A stretch of DNA of 64,000 nucleotides, from positions 22,593,386 to 22,657,385 of the forward strand of contig OX155973.1 in the NCBI GenBank assembly GCA_944548615.1, written 5' to 3'. A model generated the notes under the pieces. It saw only the letters and a program-made list of their open reading frames with translations. It was not told where the DNA came from and did no database searches. This DNA is from Micropterix aruncella (lineage: Eukaryota > Arthropoda > Insecta > Lepidoptera > Micropterigidae). This document shows, piece by piece, positions 44,060 through 54,361 of this stretch; position 1 is the first letter of the stretch, and each line of letters opens with the position of its first letter. Both the position numbers and the translations under genes were made by a program.

Positions 44060-44420
44060 CTGGCAACGCCATCGCATCGCTCTTCCCGCCATTCATTCGC
44101 TTGCCGCGCGCGTCGCTGCCGGCAGTTAGTGAGCGTCGCGACGCGGACACCACCAAATTCGAAATAGCCTTTTGTTTTCCGTTTTCGAGTATGACGAACG
44201 ATCGCCACTTCGGAATGCCGTCGCGTTGACAGTTCAGTTGGTTCGGTCATGGCGTCGAGTAAACCGACTCACGCGTAACAGAAGCCACTGCGATAGGCTT
44301 GTTTGCTTGTGTATACTTTGTGTTTCAGTGTTGTGCAAAATTGTGTTTTAGTGAGGTTTTTTTAAGAGACGTTGTTGCGAGTTGTTCTGGCTCTTGGTTG
44401 CTCATTTAAAGCCCAGTGAC
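44060..44420 (+). promoter_or_regulatory. Possible promoter / 5' UTR-like CpG-rich island
   Basis: A GC- and CpG-rich core (44070-44230, CGCTTGCCGCGCGCGTCGCT) is followed by CAGTTCAGTTGGTTCGGTCA and a T/G-rich stretch (TTTGTGTTTCAGTGTTGTGC), a composition common in insect 5' UTRs. CAGTTCAGT could hold an initiator. It matches no other repeat in the window. An ATG at 44249 opens only nine codons. This is a weak inference from composition. Confidence 0.3.
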
Positions 44421-44569
44421 AGGCTAAAGGCACTTCCCGTGAGGATGATATTAATAATAATAATAATATGTATTTATTATGTATTTAATCATATGGGAAT
44501 TTATCTAGTTTAGCTAACTCTGCCATATATTTAAAAAAATCTAACAACATACCGCCAAATAGGTACCGC

Positions 44570-44830
44570 CAAATAACTAACCTACGTAGACAGGGAGAGT
44601 AGGAGTAGAAATCAGCATTATGACAAGGAATTTTGAGTAATTTGTCAGAGGCTGACCGAAGTACGAGACCGCGGATTTAATGAATAGTTCGAAAAGCTCG
44701 TGAAGATAGGATGTTGTTGATTGGGAGAATACACGGTAGAGGAGAACAAGTATATGAACATTTCTCCTTTGACGTACTGGCAACCACTTTAACTGTGCGT
44801 TCGATATTAGCATTCTTACAATAAATTATA
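44570..44830 (-). mobile_element. Jockey/CR1-type LINE fragment
   Basis: The minus frame reads AQLKWLPVRQRRNVHILVLL, YRVFSQSTTSYLHELFELFI and FLVIMLISTPTL, the same RT C-terminal family as 4881-5530 and 57325. A probable ATT tail (inverted as AATAATAATAAT) is at 44448-44466. Confidence 0.75.
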
Positions 44831-44958
44831 CTTGGATAAGTAGTCAAAGACACAAGTTGCGATGAAATAAACATTTATAGTTCAATATATTATATGTAAA
44901 GAGAAATACATGGACTAACTTCGGTAACAAGTAAAATATATAAAAGTAATAAATAAAA

Positions 44959-46012
44959 TTAATAGTTTAAAAAAAAAACACTAAAAACACGCTTTTATAA
45001 ATGTTCTTAAAAACCACATCACCAGTCCTTGAAACCTAATCGTGGTCAAAGTTCATTCCAAGACTTTTCTAACAAGTCTAAACACAGCTATGATACGATG
45101 TTCCATCATGAAGTTCCAGTTCATATCTTCCGACTCCATCATCAGATCAGTTCGACAGTACCATATTATTGTATTGTCATCAGAACTACATACAGCTGCC
45201 AATTTTCATGACGCTACGATCCTTGGAAGATGGTTAAATTAGTTACCTTAGATTCCATTACATAGTTACATACAGGTCGACCCAATAAAAGCGTGTTAAA
45301 AACACGACTGTCGTTACAAAAAGTGAACTACTGTAATGTATAATAACTTTTATACGTTTTTTTTAATGAAATATTTATCGATATAGATACATATATATAT
45401 TCGAAATTTACTCAATCAGACCTTTCATTGGACACTAAATACAATATATTTATATTAATTTATTAACAATTGGAGATTTGGACATTTAGACAACTATTTA
45501 CTTTATATTTTAAGTACAGTTATGGTACCCTATGAGACTCGGGATGACATAACGATTCTAACGATATCCCACACTTCTAAATCGGATCAAGCGTTTAGAA
45601 GTTATGTTGGAATAAAGAAACGGAAAACATACATAGATGCATACATGGACACTCTGAACTCATTACACTCCTTTTTAACACGCTTTTATTAGGTCGACCT
45701 GTATGTAACAATGTAATGGAATCTAAGGTAACTAATTTAACCATCTTCCAAGGATCGTAGCGTCATGAAAATTGGCAGCTGTATGTAGTTCTGATGACAA
45801 TACAATAATATGGTACTGTCGAACTGATCTGATGATGGAGTCGGAAGATATGAACTGGAACTTCATGATGGAACATCGTATCATAGCTGTGTTTGGACTT
45901 GTTAGAAAAGTCTTGGAATGAACTTTGACCACGATTAGGTTTCAAGGTCTGATGATGTGGTTTTTACGTGCATTTATAAAAGCGTTTTTTTAGTGTTTTT
46001 TTTAAAACTATT
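44959..46012. mobile_element. Foldback element with ~342-bp inverted arms
   Basis: Bases 44959-45302 are repeated inverted at 45672-46012 with very few differences. The arms run from TTAATAGTTTAAAAAAAAAA through GACTCCATCATCAGATCAGT to CGACCCAATAAAAGCGTGTT. The 369-base loop is a copy of the ACACGACTGCC MITE. Long inverted arms with no transposase define a foldback-type element. The same frames appear on both strands purely because of the inversion. Confidence 0.9.
45303..45671 (+). mobile_element. ACACGACTGCC-family MITE, lacking its 3' end, in the foldback loop
   Basis: Starts ACACGACTGTCGTTACAAAA and follows the MITE as far as CATTACACTCCTTTTT, where other copies continue to GGGCAGTCGTGT. 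Here the foldback arm (AACACGCTTTT) takes over. A separate MITE-like end, GTTGGGCAGTCGGGT, lies just outside the right arm at 46021-46035. Confidence 0.8.
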
Positions 46013-46642
46013 AATTATTTGTTGGGCAGTCGGGTAAAAATGCTCTAAAACGCTTTTACTTTGAGCATAGGAGATATAATATGAAAAATATTACGTCAAT
46101 CTCAGAGTCAAACAGGCAGAGTCTTTCGACGTTTCCTTCGAAGCTCTTTCGAAGTTTACTGGATTTTTACTATTCGTCCAAAAATTTGTATTTTTTGCGA
46201 AGTTTCTATTTTTTGCTGAATTTAACTAAAAACTAATCAGTTTTGAAAGATTTTCAATTTCTTTGGAGTGCTCATCAACTTATTGACTTATAAACTGACA
46301 CTATTTATTTATTTATTTAAAGCGATGCACAATAATTTTTTTAACTGCAGTACTTTATTACATTAGCACTATTTAGCGAAATAGAGAGTTTCCAGCTTAT
46401 CTAGTAGCTCATCATTTGCATCTAGGTGTATTTTGCGTGTAGACGCAAAATCTACCTGCATTTTACTACTACCATATACTAGATTTTAGGTAAAATCTAG
46501 TCGAAACAGATTTAATCTGAACATAGATATTGTTATAAGACGTTCCCACGGCTTAAATTATGTCCATGGCCGACTTCCCGTCTCAATTCGTTTCCGTTTT
46601 CGATTGGCAGATAAAAAGTCGGTCTGATATACACAAATAAAT
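46013..46642. other. Unassigned sequence
   Basis: Apart from the MITE-end-like bases at 46021-46035 nothing is recognised. ACTAGATTTTAGGTAAAATCTAGT near 46479-46502 is a short perfect-looking hairpin. Confidence 0.4.
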
Positions 46643-47777
46643 ACGAGGGGCATTGAAAAATAATTGTAATGAGTTACAAACTCTTTGGAACATCTAACAA
46701 ATTTTACTATTTTCAAGAAAATCAAAACTGATTTTCCTTTGTTTTTAAAATAAGAGTCATTAATTCGTATTTTGTCGAAGCGTGTTGGTGAAAATGTAAT
46801 TAAATACCCTTGCTTATTAAAATACTACCCCATATTTTACGGTCGCACGTTGGTAAAGAATTTAAAAATGTAAGAACTTTAACTAACGATGACCCTCACT
46901 CGGGTCGCCCTACAACGGAAATCGCTGAAAAAATGGTTAAAAAAATGGAAAAAAATATTGTGGCAGATCATCGGGTCACGGGTTGTTATATTACACGACT
47001 ACCTGACAAAAAAAGGGTGTAACTGGTTCAGGGTTCATCTATGTATGTTTTCCGTTATTTTATTCCACCATAACTTTTAAATGCTCGAACCGATTTAGAA
47101 GTGTGTGGTATCGTTCGAATCGCTACGTCATCACGAGTGTCATATGATACCTTAACTGTCCAAATATCAAGTAAGTAGTAGTATCAATGTCCAAATATCC
47201 AAATGTCAATAAATTAACATAAATATATCGTGTTTAGTGTCAAATAAAATGTCTGATTGAGTAAATTCTGGAAATTTACAAGTATATATATTGATTCTAT
47301 ATGGATAAATACATAAACCACAATATTTCATGAAAAAAAAAACATAACAAAAATAATTATAAATACAACAGTTCACTATCTGTAACGGCAGTCGTGTTTA
47401 TTATTAATTTTTTTTATATATTTACAATTTACAGAAGAAGTAAAGATCTTAATAAGTAGTGCGCTTTACTGTGAGTTTTTTTTACATTTTACATGATCGC
47501 TTAGGAATGAAAAAGGTATCCGCACGCTAGGTAACTAAAATACTTACGGACCCGCAGAATAAACTGGACTAAAGATTTTGCAACGCTCTTTGCATTTGTT
47601 ACAACAGAATCGATCCTAAAACGAAACATGGCCTTAAAACGACCATAATCTCCAACTCCTCAGCGATTCAAGGGTATTCCATTCGCGGGTTAGTTCATGG
47701 GCTTTAATTTCTGGGACATTCAAGGGGTCGTGATGATTGAATACCTTAATCATGGAGCTACGATAACCCCTAATGTA
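46643..47777 (+). mobile_element. Mariner-like element, 5' to mid part
   Basis: TA then CGAGGGGCATTGAAAAATAA, a typical mariner terminal repeat. Transposase pieces follow: NDDPHSGRPTTEIAEKMVKK (N-terminal helix-turn-helix, about 46885), interrupted by a MITE at 46993; then LHDRLGMKKVSAR and VTKILTDPQNKLD (about 47498-47585), NRIDPKTKHGLKTT, and FWDIQGVVMIEYLNHGATIT (about 47709), which holds the second catalytic aspartate (WD motif). Stops and frameshifts make it a fossil. The expected third catalytic region is not found downstream. Confidence 0.82.
46993..47397 (-). mobile_element. ACACGACTGCC-family MITE inserted in mariner
   Basis: Ends ACACGACTACCTGACAAAA on the left and GGCAGTCGTGT on the right. 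The interior matches 3216-3637 and 52442-53238 in reverse order. It divides the mariner transposase between the helix-turn-helix and the middle domain. Confidence 0.85.
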
Positions 47778-48127
47778 TGCATAGTGGTGAGGGCGCTCAC
47801 GGGGCATTGTGGCCTGAACAAACACATGTTCAACCTCAAGCTCAGAGACCCAAAAAAAGTGTGCAAGTTCTGCCAAGGGGCAGAGGAAACTCCCCAGCAT
47901 CTCATGTGCGAGTGTGGCCCGCTGATGCGTAAAAGATACACCCACTTGGGTGGACACTACCTCCAACCTGAGGAGGTAAAACAATCTGGCGCCAAAAGCC
48001 TGCTGCGGTTCTTAAATAACACGAGGCTTAGCGCAGAACTATAGTAGGTGGCGAACACAATAGATCAGCAATGGTCGCAGTGCTACAAGGCTCATAAAGA
48101 CCTTAGAAAAGCCCCACTCGACAAATA
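47778..48127 (+). mobile_element. I/R1-group LINE 3' end, ~350 bp, inside mariner
   Basis: The frame reads RALTGHCGLNKHMFNLKLRD, KVCKFCQGAEETPQHLMCEC (CCHC knuckle) and LQPEEVKQSGAKSLLRFLNN, ending RLSAEL and stop at 48044. The short 3' UTR ends GCCCCACTCGACAAATAATA. ATAACCCCTAATGTAT occurs directly before (47762-47777) and after (48130-48145), like a 16-bp target duplication. The 5' end of this frame is fused to mariner codons upstream. Confidence 0.85.
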
Positions 48128-48376
48128 ATAATAACCCCTAATGTATCTAGTAAGTCTTGAAATACTCGCACCGTACAAAAAGTCAAGCAAAGGTAAATAA
48201 CACCCGAAATTCCGTTTTTTCCGTTAACAAGCTTCGACAAGATGCAAACAAATGACTCTTATTTAAAAAAAAAACAAAAGAAAACCAGTTTTTATTTTTT
48301 AGAACATAACAGCAGATGTATTAATATGGTTCCAAAGAGTTTGTAACTCATTATCACTTTTTTCGAACGCCTCTGG
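48128..48376 (-). mobile_element. Mariner-like element, 5' end in inverted orientation
   Basis: Inverted, it starts CCAGAGGCGTTCGAAAAAAG next to TA (48377-48378) and continues ATAATGAGTTACAAACTCTT, AAATAAGAGTCATT and GACTTACTAGATACATTAGG, parallel to 46643-46800 and to 59210-59460. So a second mariner 5' end faces the first. Confidence 0.78.
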
Positions 48377-48378
48377 TA

Positions 48379-48807
48379 TATATAACTCAAGGTTATTTTG
48401 ACTTCTGTATCGAAAATAACGACCAGCTTAATCGGTTATAATTAAATTATCAACAAAACTAAACATAAAATATAGAAAGCCATATCATTAGCGATGAATT
48501 ATAATATTAATATTCATTAAATCGACCTAAGAAAGCCAATCTAAATGCGAATAAATTATTTAAACGCGATTATTTTACTCAAATTATGTATTTAAACATA
48601 TTTAAAAATGCATTATTTCTTTCGGTCTGTTTATCAAAATTTTCGCGAATTTGCAGATGAACAAATAATACGTCCAAAATGTACCATTGTGCATTATTGC
48701 CCTGCTACCACGATGGAGCTCGCATTCGACAATAAGTTAAAGTTCGGTTATTTATTTTAAATAACCCTATATAAAATCGAAGACTATCGCGGTTATTTAA
48801 CATTATA
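48379..48807. other. Unassigned AT-rich sequence
   Basis: The last 35 bases (AATCGAAGACTATCGCGGTT) match the 1370-1460 fragment, so the foldback repeat may extend leftwards to about 48775. Confidence 0.45.
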
Positions 48808-49153
48808 AATAGGATAGAAAACGAATTTACCGCGTGAAATTTGTAACACCCGCCATTTCGGTGACGGTGCAGCCGCCGTTGTGAACTGAAGGACTGTCAA
48901 TCCGTTGTTTTGCGGGTAGGCCGCATACCGCAAGACGGATTTACCGCAAGACGGATTTTAAAAATTCGCGCGCTCCGAGCCCGGTCCCCCACCACCGTTA
49001 TAACCTACGCAGTGGCGGCAGCGGTATGCGGCCTACCCGCAAAACAACGGATTGACAGCTCTTCAGTCTACTCTTGACAACGGCGGCTGCAACGTCACCG
49101 AAACGTCGGGTGCTACAAATTTCACGCGGTAAATTCGTTTTCTGTCCTATTTA
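48808..49153. mobile_element. Hairpin MITE with ~125-bp inverted arms
   Basis: Arms 48808-48930 and 49021-49153 pair: AAATAGGAYAGAAAACGAAT, TTTACCGCGTGAAATTTGTA, GTGACGKTGCAGCCGCCGTT and GTTTTGCGGGTAGGCCGCAT. The 90-base spacer has a duplicated CGCAAGACGGATTT and a GC-rich patch. Single-arm fragments at 146-172 and 1370-1460 show it is dispersed. Confidence 0.85.
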
Positions 49154-49694
49154 AATAAACCTATCTGGGCCTAAAAAATATATTTTCAAATAATATTAAA
49201 AATTACAAAAATAAAAACTAATTAACAAATATTTAATAAGAAATGTACAACTTTATTATTTTTAAAAAATAGTATAAAAAACATCTAAAGAGAGTAACTT
49301 ATTTGTTAAGAATAAATTAATGAACAACATAACTAAAATTATCAAATTATAGCAATCAGAATTGATAGAAAATTAGACAAATAAAGAAATCAAATTCATG
49401 AAATAATAATTTTATTATTTCCTATATAATAGGTTAAAAATAGGTTAAAAACAATTAAAGTAAATAGATATGTATATATATTGCTCCGAATAAAATATAA
49501 AACTGAACATGATTCAGTTTCAGGAAATAAGTATTTATCAGAAAAAAGAAGAAAACAATCAAAAATTATTAAAATGCAAATAATCAAATTTAGAAAAAAT
49601 AATGAAAATCTAAGTAGAACAATAAAAGATAGGAAAGAAATAAACTAAATTTACAAATCACAAATGAAACTAATATGAAAAGAATTTAAATGTA
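49154..49694. other. Unassigned, extremely AT-rich
   Basis: Long A- and T-rich runs. No transposon or coding signature. Confidence 0.45.
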
Positions 49695-49782
49695 TTACAG
49701 TAACGGTACAAAACCGCTATTACTTTCTCGGCAAGGGGAAAGTATTGTGAATACAGTCTACCTTTGAGTCTGTGTGTGTCTC

Positions 49783-49841
<59 letters not shown>

Positions 49842-50360
49842 TTGTGTGTGTGTGTCTATTGCTCCACGATACCGCCCAAACTCTTCATCCGATTGGAATT
49901 TGGCATGCAGGCATCATTCGGTCATGGCAAGAGTTGAAAGATTCTAGTAGAAATCGGTCCACCAGGCGCGCTAGTAATACTTCAATCTCGATTTATTGGA
50001 CTTAGAGCCTTGAAATTCGGTAAATTTTAAACTTGAAATTCGGCCGAAACCACATTGTGACATTTTGGTTTGAATATCTCTAAGACAAGCGACGCAAAAA
50101 AAAAACCAAACCGCCTTCTTTAAGAAAATACTACATCATATTGTAAAATAGCTTTATTAATACCATGGAAATACTACAAAATTCTAAAATATACTACATT
50201 TGCTGTCATAGTCACTTGACACAATCACTATCGGGTGGGGAGGGGCGTTGGTGGTTGGGGGGGGGGGGTTGAGGGGTTTGTGGTTGAGGGGTTTGGCGCG
50301 GAAGGGGGGGGGGGGCTGGTTGCCGGAAAAGTCTTGGGTTTACACAACCGATAAATTTGA
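49695..50360 (+). repeat. Repeat with G-rich tail and TG microsatellite, copy 2
   Basis: CGGTACAAAACCGCTATTAC at the start, a TG tract of about 35 units at 49775-49853, then GATTGGAATTTGGCATGCAG and the blocks shared with 38990-39480. It ends with a G-rich block (50234-50318) and GTCTTGGGTTTACACAACCG. A frame through the TG tract gives only a cysteine/valine low-complexity peptide. Confidence 0.7.
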
Positions 50361-51140
50361 GCGATAACAAACGACAGAAATACACATGAACAGAAAGATA
50401 TTGAAAAAGGAATAGCATTGTTTTGAATCGACATTTATTCGAATTCGGAATTTCTACTCAATACTTATACAAGTTCAATGTAGCCAGTGTGAAAAAAAAC
50501 GGCCATTACCTAGGTAAGGATCTATTCCTAATATGGAATGCTTTGTAAACTCATCGTTTTTTTTTGCATCCAATGTTCTTACGTCCAATGGAAGATGCCT
50601 TTTTAGGGATCTTCCAGCTGTTTCAAAATAACGGAAAATTTAAGAAATCAAAGAAATCGAATAAAAAGTATACACAACAGAATGAGAAGCAGAAAACCCG
50701 TTTCAGACTTTCCGAGTCGTTTGTTGTTAACCATTTTTCTCCGGACATTTCATTTCTGAGGTCCGGCTGCGAGCAGACGGACGAACGAAGGACGGACAGC
50801 CTCGTTACAAACGACTTTTTTTCTTTACAATAAAGTCTGAAAGTGTTCCAATCCATATCCAAATCTCGTTTGGTTGTATCCTATTATCATGTATCTCTTT
50901 ATTGCTGTAACAGTTACATTTTGCTTTTTAAATTATTAGTTTCAAGCGTTGAATTCTATAATAATGTCTACACAGCTATGCTCGTTTTTTTAAGCCCGGA
51001 CGAATGTTTGTCTGATTATCGGGGTTATCGCTTTCGTCGCGTTTTTAGACGCTACGGTAAAATTATCGGATCCGGTATCTATAGCGAATTATTTTAATTC
51101 CCGATTGTCCAATGCGATACGGGGCCATTGCGAGGCATAG
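50361..51140. other. Unassigned; hairpin-like segment 50705-50838
   Basis: TCAGACTTTCCGAGTCGTTTGT near 50705 is complementary in order to ACAAACGACT and AAAGTCTGA near 50808-50838, perhaps a small MITE. CGGACGGACG-type repeats occur between. No gene is seen. Confidence 0.45.
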
Positions 51141-51143
51141 ATG

Positions 51144-51950
51144 AATGAATGAATGAAAATGAATGAAAATCTCTTTATTGCACAATAAAATAAGGTACAA
51201 TGGCGGACTTATTGCTACACTACAGCAATATCTTCCAGTCAACCAACATGCTGGTGTGAAAAGAAGAGTAGGCAACAAATTATAGCCTAAAATTAAATTT
51301 GAAATTATAGCGTATAATATATATTGTGTGTGTATCTAAAGTAAAATGTAAATATATAAATAAATTTTTGAGTTTGACATATTATATGTATGTATATGTA
51401 TATACATACATATTTTGATATATTAACAAATAAATAAATAAATAAGTAAATAAATAAACTGCCAAAATAAGGTAAGGAAAGGGAGGGGATAACGGAACGG
51501 TTAGAATTTATGATTAATATTCATTGTGAAAGGAAGTGCTTTTTCAATGACTGCTTAAAGGTGAACAGCGAGCTAGCGCCTCGAATAGTTAAAGGAAGCT
51601 GATTCCACAGTCGAGCTGCATGTACGGAGAAGGAGTAGGAAAAAAAGTGGTATTGTGTTTTGGGATACGTAGGATATTATTCTGACTTGAACGAAGTGGG
51701 AGACCATGACTTCCTAATCCGGTAAAAGCCTCGTTGAGGTAGGAGGGTGATGTAGGGTTGTGTAGGATATTATATAGAAGTGAAAGGATATGCAAATTTC
51801 TCCGGTCCCGTATACGAAGCCATTGCAATTTTGATCGGTACTCGGAAACATGGTCATACTTCCTCAGATTGAATATGTACCTTATGCAAACGTTCTGTAG
51901 GCGCTCAAGTTTATCCAGTCTGTTTTCGGTACTAGATGCGTACAAATAAC
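51144..51950 (-). mobile_element. Jockey/CR1-type LINE, 5'-truncated (near-identical to 62945-63481)
   Basis: The minus frame 51945-51589 reads LDKLERLQNVCIRYIFNLRK, YDHVSEYRSKLQWLRIRDRR, NLHILSLLYNILHNP and LRSSQNNILRIPKHNTTFFP: RT C-terminal blocks without lesions. The 3' UTR carries a TTTA microsatellite, a TATGTATATACATATACATA patch and ends GTGCAATAAAGAGATTTTCA plus a TTCA-repeat tail. The last 540 bases match 62945-63481 with only a handful of differences by eye. Confidence 0.9.
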
Positions 51951-52252
51951 ATTGATTATTGTTTTAAATTACTCAAACCTTCGCGCTAAAGGAATTGGTC
52001 ATTTCAAGAACCAATAAAGTCCCATTATACGCAACATAACTTTCCTTTAGACTTCGTTACTAAAAACCATACTGTTTAGGTTTCCAATCACAAACAGCAT
52101 AAATGTCAGATTATTGATGGTAGGTAGGTACTAATGCCAATTCAATTTCCGAGTCATTTCGATAACACCACAAATCCTATAGATTATGAGTTTTAGAAAT
52201 GTAATTTCAATTCATTATTTTCTTATAAACTTACCTAACCTTATCTAATAAT
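51951..52252. other. Unassigned sequence
   Basis: Nothing supportable is visible. Confidence 0.4.
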
Positions 52253-52385
52253 AATAACAATAATCCATTAAATTGCACTAAAAATATATAATACGAAAAG
52301 GCAAGCTGATTGCCACATGGCAATATCCTACAACTACGCGCGCGTGTTGTGGATATAAAGATGTATTTAATAAACAAATAAGTCT
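52253..52385 (-). mobile_element. LINE 3' UTR fragment
   Basis: GCTGATTGCCACATGGCAAT and ACGCGCGCGTG / AAATACATC are the inverse of 58680-58770 (GCGCGCATGTACCACTG, GACATTGCCATGTGGCAATA), the 3' UTR of the LINE family at 57325-58808. No coding part. Confidence 0.6.
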
Positions 52386-52441
52386 GTCTGCTTAAGATAA
52401 AAACTACTATATTTACAAGTAAATACATCAAAAATAATAAA

Positions 52442-53238
52442 AACACGACTACAGTTACAGAAAGTGAACTATTGTATTTATAATTATTTTCAATACGGTT
52501 TTTTCGTGAGATATTTGTGTTTTATGTATTATATTTATCTATTTAACCTTTTATAAGAACTCAATAAAAAAAATCTAGAGTCTATCTAGCTAGCTAGATG
52601 ATCACAAAACATTTATACATATTATATTTCATTTAATTTAGTTCAAGGACGTAATTTTATCTGAAGTATATTCATTATAATAACTATATATCATACCTAA
52701 AATTAAATATAAATATATTTATATACATACATAATATATTTTTATCTATTTTGTCTCTCCCTTTCACCTCACTTCCCATCCTGATTCCCCCATTCTCAAG
52801 CGGAAACAAAATAAAATTATATTGCGTTCATTTTGTATACTTTGTATTCGGAATCACATTAATGGATTTTTGTCCTTTTTAAATAGGTTTTTATTGCATT
52901 GTATGTAGTTCTGTTTGGTTCCAGAATAAAAAAAAATAAAATAAGTATTAAATCGATGTATATTTTCGGAATGTACTTAATCCGACCTTTCATTTGACAC
53001 TAAACACGATATATTGATAATTATTTATTGACATTTGGACATTTAGACAACCACCTACCTGACATTTGGGCAGATAAGTTACCCAATGACACTTGGGATG
53101 ACATAACGGTTCTAACAATAGCACACAATTCTAAATTCGTCCAAGTGTTTAGAAGTTATGGTGGAATAAAGAAGCAGAAAACTTACATAGATGAACCTTG
53201 AACACATTACACTCTTTTTTTGCTGGGCAGTCGTGTAA
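52442..53238 (+). mobile_element. ACACGACTGCC-family MITE with a ~400-bp internal insertion
   Basis: ACACGACTACAGTTACAGAA at the left, GCTGGGCAGTCGTGT at the right. Between about 52560 and 52955 is extra AT-rich sequence absent from other copies, ending AATAAAAAAAAATAAAATAA, which looks like the poly(A) end of a retroelement 3' UTR. After it the MITE resumes at TATATTTTCGGAATGTACTT. Confidence 0.8.
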
Positions 53239-53249
53239 AAACTAAAAAT

Positions 53250-53440
53250 GCCCGAGGAGAGTAGTAGTGTAGAAGTAGAGAAAAAGGGGGAGAACTAGTT
53301 ACTTCTTAGAAAAGTAGTACTTTTTGACGAGAGTCTTGAATGATTCTAACGAAGGCGAGTTTTGTATATTTGCCGGGAGATCATTCAAGAGTCTTGTACC
53401 ATTGACACAGAAAGAGTAGGAGTAGAAATCAGTACGAAAT
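53250..53440 (-). mobile_element. Jockey/CR1-type LINE, C-terminal tail
   Basis: Minus reading NGTRLLNDLPANIQNSPSLE, SFKTLVKKYYFSKK, stop, the 'lWN-LP--ir---s---FK--lk-yyl' terminus, same family as 57600-57690. Confidence 0.7.
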
Positions 53441-53501
53441 AGGAATCTACGCTGTAATCATTTTTTTTTCTCAAGAAAAGTATTAGATTATTGATTTTTT
53501 T

Positions 53502-53627
53502 CATAACCTAAATCTGTCCTATAAGATAAATAAATCTATAACCTAAATCTGTCCATAACCTAAATCTGTCCTATAACCTAAATCTGTCCTATAACCTAAA
53601 TCTGTCCATAAACTAAATCTGTCCTAT
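53502..53627. repeat. Tandem array, 17-18-bp unit
   Basis: About six copies of ATAACCTAAATCTGTCC(T), with one diverged unit near 53521-53540. Non-coding. Confidence 0.92.
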
Positions 53628-54361
53628 CAATACTACGTATTTATATAAATATATTTAGCATAATAAGATCTTCAGTATATTTTACTACCGGGTATGCAAC
53701 AACTGTCGTTAAAATGGAATAATTCGCGCAAAAAGTGATATTGTAAAATCGCCTCATACAGTATATTTAGCGACGTTTGCGTACGAATTTACGAGTACTG
53801 CTCCAATGTGCTTTTTTCATAACGATCAGCTCACATGTTTATAATCATCCGCAAAATTCAGCCTTGAATCATTTTGAGGTCATGTGAATTTATTTTATGT
53901 ATAACGTTCATGTGTACAACATTCATATCGATTTATCAGCGTTTGTTGACCGTTCGTTTTTTTGCACAGAACAAAGTTACTCATAGATTGAGGTCAAAGT
54001 GTCGAAAGATGCGTAAAAGTACTTACTTTAGTATGTTTATAACTTAGTATTCGTGTAATACAGCCATCAGTCATGGCGTTATGAATCATACACCTTGCGC
54101 TGTGGCAACGACTTTGGTAGTTACCAGACTGGGGCGTGACTGACGTGACAATTTATCTTTGTCATTGTGGGCATGATATATTAATTTAAAAAATATTATT
54201 TTTGATTGGAGAATTACTTTTATCTTTACTTATCCATACGAAGGGAATTTTGAGATCATGCAACTTTTCGATATTGAGATGTCAGTGTTCATGAGAAACT
54301 TTTTTTTTTTTAAATACCTAATAAAATAGTATATATTGTAGTATATAAATTATATTAGTAT
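53628..54361. other. Unassigned sequence
   Basis: No transposon or exon signal is visible. Confidence 0.4.

Noticed and set aside
45029..45945. Apparently duplicated protein of about 60-66 residues on both strands
   Set aside because: The duplication is the foldback's inverted arms. The reading has no domain character.
49772..50005. 77-codon frame rich in Cys/Val
   Set aside because: It is a translation of the TG microsatellite and adjoining repeat.
53502..53627. CRISPR-like array
   Set aside because: Units are contiguous with no unique spacers, in eukaryotic DNA. It is a simple tandem repeat.
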